Positions 9,164 through 17,334 of a stretch of 57,024 nt of DNA are shown here, one piece after another. How positions within the stretch are numbered: the first letter of the stretch is position 1; each line of letters starts with the position of its first letter. Under the pieces are notes generated by a model, which saw only the letters and a list, made by a program, of their open reading frames with translations, ran no database searches and had not been told where the DNA came from. The position numbers and the translations under genes were made by a program. The DNA is from Pseudomonadota bacterium (GTDB taxonomy: Bacteria; Pseudomonadota; Alphaproteobacteria; Sphingomonadales; Sphingomonadaceae): contig JAFECL010000011.1 in the NCBI GenBank assembly GCA_018242165.1, positions 1 to 57,024 of the forward strand, read 5' to 3'.

Positions 9164-10606
9164 ATGCCTGGTACCGAGCTGAAGGCGCCGCCGCGACCCA
9201 GCCTCTACGCGAAGCGCAAGGCCGTCTATCCCCGTCAGATAGACGGCCGCTTCCGCCGCTTCAAATGGCTGATCATGGCGCTGACCCTGGGGGTCTATTA
9301 CCTGACCCCGTGGCTGCGCTGGAACCGGGGCCCCTATGCCCCCAACCAGGCGGTGCTGATCGATCTCGCCCATCGCCGCTTCTACATGTTCGCGATCGAG
9401 ATCTGGCCGCAGGAATTCTATTTCGTTGCCGGCCTGCTGATCATGGCCGGGATCGGGCTGTTCCTGATCACCAGCGCGGTCGGCCGGGCGTGGTGCGGCT
9501 ATGCCTGCCCGCAGACGGTGTGGACCGACCTTTACCAGCATGTCGACCGCTTCATCGATGGCGATCGCAACGCCCAGATGAAGCTGGCCGCCGCCCCCTG
9601 GGGCCCGGCCAAGATCGCCCGGCGCGCGGCCAAGTGGACGATCTATCTGGTGATCGCCTTCTGGACCGGCGGCGCCTGGATCATGTATTTCGCCGATGCC
9701 CCCACCCTGACCTGGGATTTCTGGCACGGCCAGGCCGCGCCGATCGCCTATGCCACCGTCGCGGTGCTGACCGGCACGACCTTCTGGCTGGGCGGCTTCA
9801 TGCGCGAGCAGGTCTGCATCTACATGTGCCCCTGGCCGCGCATCCAGTCGGCGATGCTCGATGAAAAGAGCCTGATCGTCACCTACAAGGACTGGCGCGG
9901 CGAACCGCGCGGCAGCGCCAAGGCCGCGGCGGCCAAGCCCGGCACGATCGGCGATTGCGTCGATTGCGGCCTGTGCACCGCGGTCTGCCCCACGGGCATC
10001 GACATCCGCGAGGGTTCGCAGATCGGCTGCATCACCTGTGCGCTGTGCATCGATGCCTGCGATCGGGTGATGGGCCAGTTGGGCCGGCCGCGCGGGCTGA
10101 TCGACTATGCCACGCTGGAAGACAGCGAGCGCGAACGCGCCGGGGCCGCCCCCCGTTCGCACCTCCAGCTGATCTGGCACCCGCGCACGCTGATCTATTT
10201 CGGCATCTGGTCGGCGGTGGGGCTGGGGCTGCTGTTCCTGCTCGGCACCCGCCAGCACCTGGCGCTGAACGTCAGCAAGGATCGCAATCCGCCTTACATG
10301 CTGCTGTCCGACGGTTCGGTCCGCAATGCCTATGCGGTGCGGCTGCGCAACATGGAGGGGCGCCCGCGCCGCTTCGAGGTCAGCCTGCAGGGCATGCCCG
10401 GCGCGGTGATGTGGAGCGACGACAGCGACCGCAAGGCCGCCACCACCACCCTGACCCGCACCGTGGCGCCCGATCAGACCGACAGCCTGCGGGTCTATGT
10501 CGCCGCTCCGCCCCACAGCCAGCCGCACAAGCTGTCGCTGACCCTGCGCGCGCTGGATGCCGAGGGCGGGACGATCAGCTATGCCACCCGCTTCGACGCC
10601 CCCTGA
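9164..10606 (+). CDS. ccoG: Cytochrome cbb3 assembly ferredoxin-like protein CcoG
   Basis: CcoG (RdxA/FixG) is a polytopic iron-sulfur protein needed for cbb3 maturation and implicated in Cu(II) reduction. The 480-residue product has several N-terminal helices, a membrane-embedded CGYACPQTVW motif, and two ferredoxin-type clusters in tandem (CVDCGLCTAVCPTGID and CITCALCIDACD, about residues 265-305). A last helix and an Ig-like periplasmic domain follow, as is usual for the family. It starts 26 bp after ccoP. Confidence 0.95.
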   Translation: MPGTELKAPPRPSLYAKRKAVYPRQIDGRFRRFKWLIMALTLGVYYLTPWLRWNRGPYAPNQAVLIDLAHRRFYMFAIEIWPQEFYFVAGLLIMAGIGLFLITSAVGRAWCGYACPQTVWTDLYQHVDRFIDGDRNAQMKLAAAPWGPAKIARRAAKWTIYLVIAFWTGGAWIMYFADAPTLTWDFWHGQAAPIAYATVAVLTGTTFWLGGFMREQVCIYMCPWPRIQSAMLDEKSLIVTYKDWRGEPRGSAKAAAAKPGTIGDCVDCGLCTAVCPTGIDIREGSQIGCITCALCIDACDRVMGQLGRPRGLIDYATLEDSERERAGAAPRSHLQLIWHPRTLIYFGIWSAVGLGLLFLLGTRQHLALNVSKDRNPPYMLLSDGSVRNAYAVRLRNMEGRPRRFEVSLQGMPGAVMWSDDSDRKAATTTLTRTVAPDQTDSLRVYVAAPPHSQPHKLSLTLRALDAEGGTISYATRFDAP

Positions 10607-10616
10607 GGAGCCTGTC

Positions 10617-11084
10617 ATGACCACCCAGCCTGCCCCCCGCGCCCGCTTCACCGGCTGGCATTTCACCCTGATCATGATCGCCTTTTTCGGGGTGGTGATC
10701 GTGGTCAACGTCGGCATGGCGCGGATCGCCAGCCGCAGCTTCACCGGCATCGTGGTCGAAAACGGCTATGTCGCCAGCCAGAGCTTCAACCGCTGGCTGG
10801 ATGCGGCGGCGCGCGACAAGGCGATGGGCTGGAGCGCGGTGGCGCATCGCCAGGCGGACGGCCACGTGGTGCTGAACCTGGCCGGGGCGCCGGCGGGGAC
10901 GCGCATCAGCGCGGCCCATGCGATCCAGCCGCTGGACGGCAAGGCCGACCGGGCGCTGGCCTTCACCCCCGCTGCCGATGGCAGCTTCGGTTCGGCCCAG
11001 GCGTTGCCGGCCGGGCGCTGGCGGCTGCTGATCGAGGCCGAGGGCCAGGGCCAGACCTGGCATGGCGAGGTGCCGTTGCAATGA
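10617..11084 (+). CDS. ccoH: cbb3 oxidase assembly protein CcoH (FixH)
   Basis: A 155-residue FixH-family protein: a short basic N-terminus, the conserved GWHFTLIMIAFFGVVIVVN helix and a periplasmic domain with NGYVASQSFN. It assists CcoI and oxidase assembly. The ATG at 10617 was chosen because it follows GAGGAG with good spacing and lies 10 bp after the ccoG stop; upstream in-frame starts fall inside ccoG. The stop overlaps the ccoI start by ATGA. Confidence 0.93.
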   Translation: MTTQPAPRARFTGWHFTLIMIAFFGVVIVVNVGMARIASRSFTGIVVENGYVASQSFNRWLDAAARDKAMGWSAVAHRQADGHVVLNLAGAPAGTRISAAHAIQPLDGKADRALAFTPAADGSFGSAQALPAGRWRLLIEAEGQGQTWHGEVPLQ

Positions 11085-13237
11085 ACGCCGCCCCTGCCCT
11101 GGTAGACGCTGCCCCCGAAACCACCGTGCTGGTGGTGCCGGGGATGCATTGCGCCGGGTGCATGGGCAAGATCGAGCGCGGGCTGGGCGAGCTGCCCGGG
11201 GTGGCGGCGGCGCGGGTCAACCTCTCGGCGCGGCAGGTTCACGTCACCCATGATGCCGCGCTGGGGGTGCCTGATCTGGTCGGCGCGCTGGGCAATATCG
11301 GCTTTGTCGCCCAGCCGCGTACCGAGGAACTGGCCCCGCCGCCCAGCGCGGTGAAGGCGCTGCTGGCCCCGCTGGCGGTGGCGGGCTTCGCCTGCATGAA
11401 TGTGATGCTGCTCTCGGTCAGCATCTGGTCGGGCGCGGATGGGGCGACGCGCGAGCTGTTCCACCTGCTCTCGGCGCTGATCGGGGTGCCGGCGATCGTT
11501 TTCTCGGGTCGCGTCTTTTTCGTTTCGGCCTGGGGTGCCTTGCGCCGCGGGCGCACCAACATGGACGTGCCGATCAGCATCGGGGTGACGCTGGCGACCG
11601 GCCTCTCGCTTTACGAAACGCTGCACCACGGCAGCGATGCCTGGTTCGATGGCACGCTGATGCTGCTGCTGTTCCTGCTGGCTGGCCGCGCGCTGGATGC
11701 GATGATGCGCGACCGGGCGCGGGCCGGGGTCGATGCCCTGCTGCGCCAGGCGGCGCCGGGGGCGATGGTGGTGGGGCGCGATGGCGCGCTGCAATGGCTG
11801 GCGGCGCGCGATCTGGTGCCGGGCATGGTGATCCGCGTTGCCGCTGGCGAGCGGCTGGCGGCGGATGGCGAGATCGTCAGCGGGGCCAGCCGCCTCGACC
11901 AGTCGCTGCTGACCGGGGAAAGCGCCCCGGTACCGGCGGCCGAGGGCGCGCGGGTGCTGGCCGGCACGCTGAACCTTGATGGCCCGCTCGACGTGCGGGT
12001 CGCGGCGGCCGGCAGCGACACCTCGCTGGCCGAGATCGCCCGGCTGATGGATGCCGCCGGGCAGCACCGCAGCGCCTATGTCCGCATCGCCGACCGGGCC
12101 AGCCGGCTTTACGCCCCCGCCGTCCATTCGCTGGCCGCGCTCAGCTTCGCCGGGTGGATGCTGGCCGGGGCCGGCTGGCACCACAGCCTGGTGATCGCGA
12201 TTGCCGTGCTGATCATCACCTGCCCCTGCGCGCTGGGGCTGGCGGTGCCGGTGGCGCAGGTGGTCGCCTGCGGGGCGCTGATGCGCGCCGGGGTGATGGT
12301 CAAGGATGGTGGCGCGCTCGAACGGGTGGCGCGGATCGACCGGGCGCTGCTCGACAAGACCGGCACGCTGACCATGGGCCGCCCGCTGCCCGATCCGGCA
12401 ACGCTGGCGGCGCTGCCCGCCGATGCCGCCGCGGTGGCGCTGGCGCTGGCCAGCCACAGCCGCCACCCGCTGAGCCGCGCCCTGGCCGAGGCATTGGCCG
12501 CAGCCGGGCATCGTCCGGCTGACCTGGCCGGGGTGGCCGAAGTGGCCGGGCAGGGGCTGACCGCGCAATGGCAGGGCCGCGCCGTGGCGCTGCGCCGCCC
12601 GGATGCCGCCCGCGCCGGGGCGGAAATGGCCACCATGCTGGATATTGCCGGGCGCGCCGCCTGGGTGATCCGGTTCGCCGACCGGCTGCGCCCCGATGCC
12701 AGTGCCGCGCTGGCCGCGCTGCGCGACCTGGGAGTCGAGGCGGCGATCCTGTCGGGCGACAATGCCCGGGCGGTGGCCGAAGTGGCGCGCGCCACCGGCC
12801 TCACCGCCGAGGCCAGCGCCTCGCCGCAGGCCAAGCAGGAGGCGATTGCCCGCCAGCAGGGCGCCGGGCACCGCGTGCTGATGGCCGGCGATGGCCTGAA
12901 CGACGGGCCGGCACTGGCCGCCGCCGATGCCTCGATCGCGCCGGGCACGGCCAGCGACGTCGGGCGGCAGGCCGCCGATTTCGTCTTCCTCTCGGATTCG
13001 CTGCTGGCCCTGCCGCGCACCGTCGGCACGGCGCGGGCAACCATGCGGGTGGTGCGGCAGAACTTTGCGCTGGCCATCGGCTATAATGCGCTGGCGGTGC
13101 CGCTGGCCATGGCCGGCAAGGTGACCCCGCTGCTGGCAGCGGTGGCCATGTCGACCAGTTCGCTGCTGGTGATCGGCAATTCGCTGCGCCTGGCGCTGCC
13201 TTCGCGCTGGTCGGCCGGGCGGGGGGAGGCGGCATGA
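11081..13237 (+). CDS. ccoI: Copper-translocating P-type ATPase CcoI (FixI)
   Basis: The 718-residue protein exports Cu(I) across the inner membrane to supply CuB of the cbb3 oxidase. An N-terminal heavy-metal domain carries GMHCAGC. The membrane metal site is the CPC in TCPCALGLAVP. DKTGTLT holds the phosphorylated Asp, SHSRHPLSRAL includes the HP motif of P1B ATPases, and GDGLNDGPAL is the hinge. It is coupled to ccoH and ccoS by 4-nt overlaps, the expected GHIS order. Confidence 0.97.
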   Translation: MNAAPALVDAAPETTVLVVPGMHCAGCMGKIERGLGELPGVAAARVNLSARQVHVTHDAALGVPDLVGALGNIGFVAQPRTEELAPPPSAVKALLAPLAVAGFACMNVMLLSVSIWSGADGATRELFHLLSALIGVPAIVFSGRVFFVSAWGALRRGRTNMDVPISIGVTLATGLSLYETLHHGSDAWFDGTLMLLLFLLAGRALDAMMRDRARAGVDALLRQAAPGAMVVGRDGALQWLAARDLVPGMVIRVAAGERLAADGEIVSGASRLDQSLLTGESAPVPAAEGARVLAGTLNLDGPLDVRVAAAGSDTSLAEIARLMDAAGQHRSAYVRIADRASRLYAPAVHSLAALSFAGWMLAGAGWHHSLVIAIAVLIITCPCALGLAVPVAQVVACGALMRAGVMVKDGGALERVARIDRALLDKTGTLTMGRPLPDPATLAALPADAAAVALALASHSRHPLSRALAEALAAAGHRPADLAGVAEVAGQGLTAQWQGRAVALRRPDAARAGAEMATMLDIAGRAAWVIRFADRLRPDASAALAALRDLGVEAAILSGDNARAVAEVARATGLTAEASASPQAKQEAIARQQGAGHRVLMAGDGLNDGPALAAADASIAPGTASDVGRQAADFVFLSDSLLALPRTVGTARATMRVVRQNFALAIGYNALAVPLAMAGKVTPLLAAVAMSTSSLLVIGNSLRLALPSRWSAGRGEAA

Positions 13238-13386
13238 ACGGGCTGGCCCTGCTGATCCCGCTGGCCCTGCTGATGGGCTCGATCGGCCTTATCGGCTTTT
13301 TCTGGGCGCTGCGGCGCGGCCAGTTCGACGATCTTGACGGTGCCGCCAACCGCATCCTGATCGATGATGAGGACAGGGCCGGATGA
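13234..13386 (+). CDS. ccoS: cbb3 oxidase maturation protein CcoS
   Basis: A 50-residue protein with one N-terminal helix (GLALLIPLALLMGSIGLIGFFWAL) followed by the CcoS signature RRGQFDDLDGAANRIL and an acidic end. CcoS is required for cofactor insertion into cbb3 oxidase. It overlaps ccoI and the following small gene by 4 nt (ATGA) on each side. Confidence 0.93.
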   Translation: MNGLALLIPLALLMGSIGLIGFFWALRRGQFDDLDGAANRILIDDEDRAG

Positions 13387-13634
13387 GCCGCGCCACCGCC
13401 CTGTTCGGCATTCTGGCGCTGCTGCCCGCGGCGCTGAATACCAGCCCGGCCAGCGCCGCCGGGCGGCTGGCGGTGCCGCTGTGCACCGGCGACGGGGTGG
13501 CGCGGGTGGTCCAGCTGCCGCTGGGCCCGGCGCGGATCCCCGGCGGCGAAAGCCCGGGGTGCTGCGCCAAGGGCTGCCATTCGGGCGGAGCACGCAAGCG
13601 GCTGGGCTGCTGCGAGCTTGATCCGGCGCAATGA
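13383..13634 (+). CDS. Small secreted Cys-rich protein at the end of the cco operon
   Basis: An 83-residue protein. Residues 1-25 form a signal peptide ending ASA. The mature part is about 58 residues with a conserved-looking C-terminal cluster GCCAKGCHSGGARKRLGCCELD (five Cys and one His in this stretch) and one earlier Cys. The ATGA overlap with ccoS places it in the oxidase assembly operon. A periplasmic Cys/His cluster there suggests metal (copper) or heme handling, but that is inference; I recognise no named family. It is followed 33 bp later by hemN. Confidence 0.75.
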   Translation: MSRATALFGILALLPAALNTSPASAAGRLAVPLCTGDGVARVVQLPLGPARIPGGESPGCCAKGCHSGGARKRLGCCELDPAQ

Positions 13635-13667
13635 AGCGCTGAGCCGAACCGCTACAGTCCCCCCATC

Positions 13668-14981
13668 ATGTGGCCCTATCACCCCGAACTGCTGGAACGC
13701 CCGGTACCGCGCTACACCAGCTTTCCCACCGCCGCGGAGTTTACCCCGGCGGTTGGCCCGGCGCTGCTTGATCAGGCGCTGCGCGAGGTTTCGGGCGAGG
13801 TTTCGCTCTACCTCCACATCCCGTTCTGCGAAAAGATCTGCTGGTATTGCGGCTGCAACACCAGCGCGGCGAACAAGCACCAGCGGCTGGCGGCCTATCT
13901 CGATGCGCTGCATCACGAGATCGCGCTGGCCGGCACGCGGATGGACAGCCGGGTGCGGGTGCGGCGGGTGGCCTTTGGCGGGGGCAGCCCCAACGCCATT
14001 GCCCCCACCGATTTCGTCCGGCTGGTCGATGCCCTGACGCTGCATGTCGCGCTGGACGATCCGACCTGGTCGATCGAGCTCGATCCGCGCACCTTCACCG
14101 CCGAATGGGCGACGGTGCTGGGCTTTGTCGGGGTCAGCCGCGCCAGCCTGGGGGTGCAGACCTTCGCGCCCGAACTGCAGGCGGCGATTGGCCGGGTGCA
14201 GCACGAGGACGAGATCCGCCGCTGCACCGACCTGCTGCGCGCCGCCGGGGTGGATTCGCTCAACTTCGACCTGATGTACGGCCTGCCCGGGCAGACCATG
14301 GCCCAGCTGGAGGAAAGCCTGGCCAAGGCCGCCAGCATCGGTGCCGACCGGATCGCGCTGTTCGGCTATGCCCATGTCCCCAGCCTGCTGCCGCGCCAGC
14401 GGCGGATCGACGGCAGCGCGCTGCCCGATCAGGCCCAGCGCTTTGCCATGGCCGCCTTCGGCTACGATTACCTGATCGCGCGCGGCTATCGCCCGGTGGG
14501 CTTCGACCATTTCGCCCTGCCCCACGATGCCATCGCCCGTGCCGCCGAGAATGGCCAGCTGCGGCGCAATTTCCAGGGCTTCACCGAAGATACCGCCCCG
14601 GCGCTGATCGGGCTGGGCGCCTCGGCGATCTCGTGCTTTCCCGACCTGCTGGTCCAGAACGAGAAGAACGCCGGGCGTTATCGCATGCTGCTGTCGCAGC
14701 ACCTGATGCCCGGCGCGCTGGGCATCGCCCGCGATGCCGCCGGGCGCGAGGTGGCGCAGATCATCGAGGCGCTGCTGTGCCAGGGCACGGCGCGGATCGG
14801 CGCGGCGCGCGCCCTGGCGATGGCCGAGGCGCTGGCGCCCTTCACCGCGCGGGGCCTGGCCACGCTGGGGGCCGAGACGCTGCGGATCGAGCCCGCCGGG
14901 TTGCCCTATGCCCGCACCATCGCCGCGCTGTTCGATCCGTGGCGCCAACAATCGACCCGGCAATTCAGCAGCGCGGTGTGA
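13668..14981 (+). CDS. hemN: Oxygen-independent coproporphyrinogen III oxidase (radical SAM)
   Basis: HemN decarboxylates coproporphyrinogen III to protoporphyrinogen IX without O2. The 437-residue protein has the radical-SAM triad C54-x3-C58-x2-C61 in IPFCEKICWYCGC, the extra Cys63 typical of genuine HemN, GGGSPN for SAM binding, and FDLMYGLPGQT. Sitting directly after the cco block, it supplies heme under the low oxygen conditions in which the cbb3 oxidase is made. No FNR box is visible in the 33-bp gap, so it probably reads through from the cco operon. Confidence 0.95.
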   Translation: MWPYHPELLERPVPRYTSFPTAAEFTPAVGPALLDQALREVSGEVSLYLHIPFCEKICWYCGCNTSAANKHQRLAAYLDALHHEIALAGTRMDSRVRVRRVAFGGGSPNAIAPTDFVRLVDALTLHVALDDPTWSIELDPRTFTAEWATVLGFVGVSRASLGVQTFAPELQAAIGRVQHEDEIRRCTDLLRAAGVDSLNFDLMYGLPGQTMAQLEESLAKAASIGADRIALFGYAHVPSLLPRQRRIDGSALPDQAQRFAMAAFGYDYLIARGYRPVGFDHFALPHDAIARAAENGQLRRNFQGFTEDTAPALIGLGASAISCFPDLLVQNEKNAGRYRMLLSQHLMPGALGIARDAAGREVAQIIEALLCQGTARIGAARALAMAEALAPFTARGLATLGAETLRIEPAGLPYARTIAALFDPWRQQSTRQFSSAV

Positions 14982-15023
14982 GCGCTTGACTCGCCGGCCC
15001 GGCCCGGCGCACAGCATTCCCGA

Positions 15024-15056
15024 CAAAAAATGAGCGGCCATCGAGACGAGGGCCGC
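15024..15056 (-). terminator. Rho-independent terminator of the DsbD-like gene
   Basis: Read on the minus strand, a GCGGCC/GGCCGC stem (15034-15039 with 15051-15056, 11-nt loop) is followed by TCA and a run of six T (15030-15025). It lies about 150 bp past the stop of the minus-strand DsbD-like gene and near the end of the convergent hemN. Confidence 0.6.
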
Positions 15057-15203
15057 CCAAGTTGGGGAGAACCGTTCGGATCCCGCCGCTCCGTCGGCCC
15101 GGGTCGGGCGCGGTGTGGTCGGGAAGCTTGGGCACGGTTTGCCCCCCGGCGCCCGCCGGCTCCTTGATTTCCGTCAAACCCCGGGAAAAATTCGGCGTGC
15201 GGC

Positions 15204-17231
15204 TCAGCGCGCGTGGCTGGCCAGATCGCTCAGGCTGGCGGGGGTCAGCACCTGCGGCAGCACCTGCGGCGCCCCGCCGTGGGGCGGATACCACACGTAA
15301 AGCGGCACCCCGGCCGCGCCCTGGGCGGACAGATAGCGGGTGATCGCCGGGTCGCGCCGGGTCCAGTCGCCCTTCAGCACCACCACCCCGGCGCGGGCGA
15401 AGGCATCGCGGGTTTCGGGGCGGGCGATGGCGACCTGCTCGTTGACCTTGCAGGTCAGGCACCAGTCGGCGGTGAACCAGGCGAAGACCGGATGGCCGGC
15501 GGCGCGGGCGCTGGCCAGCGCGGCTTCGCTGAACGGCTGGCTGGGCAGCAGGGCATCGGCCTCGGCCGCCGGGGGCTTGACCGTGGGGGGCAGCGCCAGC
15601 CAGCCGGCCAGCGCCAGCGCCGCCAGGGCCGCGCCCGCCATGGTGCCGCGCCCCAGCCCGCGCCGCTGTTCGCGGCCCAGCCAGGCCAGCACCGCCAGCG
15701 CGGCCAGCCCCAGCGCCACGGCCAGCGCGGCAAAACCCTGCCCGCCCAGTCGGCTGGCCAGCCAGGCCAGCGCCAGCACGGTCAGGGCCATCGGCACGGC
15801 CATCGCCCGGCGGAACCACACCATCCAGGCCCCCGGGCGCGGCAGGCGGCGGCGCAGCGCCGGCACATAGGCCACCGCCAGATAGGGCAGCGCGATCCCC
15901 AGCCCCAGTGCGGCGAACAGCACCAGCGCCGGCAGGGTGGGCAGCAGCAGCGCCGCGCCCATTGCCCCGGCCATGAACGGCCCGGTGCAGGGGGTGGCGG
16001 CAAAGGCCGCGAGCAACCCGGTGGCAAAGGCCCCGCGCGCCGGATGGGTGGCAAAGCCGGGCACGGCAAATTCGAACAGGCCGAGGAAATTGGCGGTCAG
16101 GGCCATGGCCAGCGCCAGCAGCGCGGCCACCACCAGCGGTTCCTGCAGCTGGAAGGCCCAGCCCACTTCCTGCCCGGCGGCCCGCAGGGCCAGCATCAGC
16201 GCACCCAGCCCCAGGCAGGCCAGCACCACCCCGGCGGAATAGGCCAGCCCCTCGGCCCGGGCCATGGCTTCGCTCTCGCCGGCGCGGGCCAGCGCCATGG
16301 CCTTGAGGCTGAGGATCGGGAAGACGCAGGGCATGACGTTGAGCAGCAGCCCGCCAGCCAGCGCGGCGAGCACTAGCAGCGCATAGGCCGTGGCCGAGGG
16401 GGCGCCGCCCGCCGCCGGCACCGGGCCCGGTGCGGCCTCGATCGCCACCCCGTCGCCCGCGCCGTTCAGCCGCAGCACCGCCGTAACCCTGCCCGGGCTG
16501 GCGGGGTTGAACTTCGCCCGGGGCAGGGTGACCAGCAGGCTGTCGCCGCGCCGTTCGAAGTGCTGGGCCCCGGCATAGTCGGCCACCTGTTCGCTGGCGA
16601 CGAACAGGTGCGGCTGGTCAAGTTTCACCGTCGCCGGCAGCGGGATCGCCAGGCGCAGTTCGGCCCCGGCCAGCGCGAACTTCGCCTCGGCGCCCAGCGG
16701 CGCGGGCAGCGCGGCGCGCCAGGCATCGATGCGCGGATCGGCGGGGCCGGCGGCCGTGGCAACCCTGACCATGCCCGACAGCTCGCCCCGTTCGGGCACG
16801 CAGACCTCGCGGGTGCAGGCCAGCCACTGGGCGCGGGCATGCAGCGGCAGCGTGGAACCGGGCCGCGCGCTGGCGGGCACCCGATAGGGCACCAGCAGGG
16901 CATAGTCGCGGTTGTAGACGTGGTTCATCAGCCCGGCGATCAGCAGGGTTTCGGGCACCGGATAGCGCGGGGCGCCAAACCCTTCGGCCGGCGACCATTC
17001 CAGCCGCAGCCCCAGCCCGGCATCGCCCGGGTTCTGCCAATAGCCGTGCCAGCCCGGCGCGGGGCGCATCACCACCGCCAGCCACGCCGTTTCGCCCGGG
17101 GCAACGGCCCGTTCCACCACCAGTTCCGGGGTGATGTGGCTGGGCGCGGCGGCAGCGCCCACGGGGGCGAACAGCAGCGCCGCGACGAGCAGCACCCGAC
17201 AGGCGGCAAGGTGGCGGAGGATGGCGATCAT
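15204..17231 (-). CDS. DsbD/ScsB-type thiol:disulfide interchange protein
   Basis: The 675-residue protein carries reducing power from cytoplasmic thioredoxin to periplasmic thiols. A signal peptide (MIAILRHLAACRVLLVAALLF onward) and an N-terminal periplasmic domain with ACTREVCVPERG are followed by about eight helices (about 280-540) containing the redox cysteines NVMPCVFPIL and ATPCTGPFM. A C-terminal thioredoxin-like domain has the WCLTCKVNEQ active site. The ATG at 17231 was chosen over 17252 because the leader then begins at a normal signal peptide. Reduction of heme-binding cysteines for CcoO and CcoP is one likely use, but it lies in its own transcription unit. Confidence 0.9.
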   Translation of the reverse strand: MIAILRHLAACRVLLVAALLFAPVGAAAAPSHITPELVVERAVAPGETAWLAVVMRPAPGWHGYWQNPGDAGLGLRLEWSPAEGFGAPRYPVPETLLIAGLMNHVYNRDYALLVPYRVPASARPGSTLPLHARAQWLACTREVCVPERGELSGMVRVATAAGPADPRIDAWRAALPAPLGAEAKFALAGAELRLAIPLPATVKLDQPHLFVASEQVADYAGAQHFERRGDSLLVTLPRAKFNPASPGRVTAVLRLNGAGDGVAIEAAPGPVPAAGGAPSATAYALLVLAALAGGLLLNVMPCVFPILSLKAMALARAGESEAMARAEGLAYSAGVVLACLGLGALMLALRAAGQEVGWAFQLQEPLVVAALLALAMALTANFLGLFEFAVPGFATHPARGAFATGLLAAFAATPCTGPFMAGAMGAALLLPTLPALVLFAALGLGIALPYLAVAYVPALRRRLPRPGAWMVWFRRAMAVPMALTVLALAWLASRLGGQGFAALAVALGLAALAVLAWLGREQRRGLGRGTMAGAALAALALAGWLALPPTVKPPAAEADALLPSQPFSEAALASARAAGHPVFAWFTADWCLTCKVNEQVAIARPETRDAFARAGVVVLKGDWTRRDPAITRYLSAQGAAGVPLYVWYPPHGGAPQVLPQVLTPASLSDLASHAR

Positions 17232-17334
17232 CCCGCCTCTTTCCCACGCCAAGGAAGCCCTTGCAACCTGCCCACATGGCCGCCATCACAGCGCGGCCGA
17301 TCGCGGCTATGCCGCCTGCAAGGAATCGTTCGCC

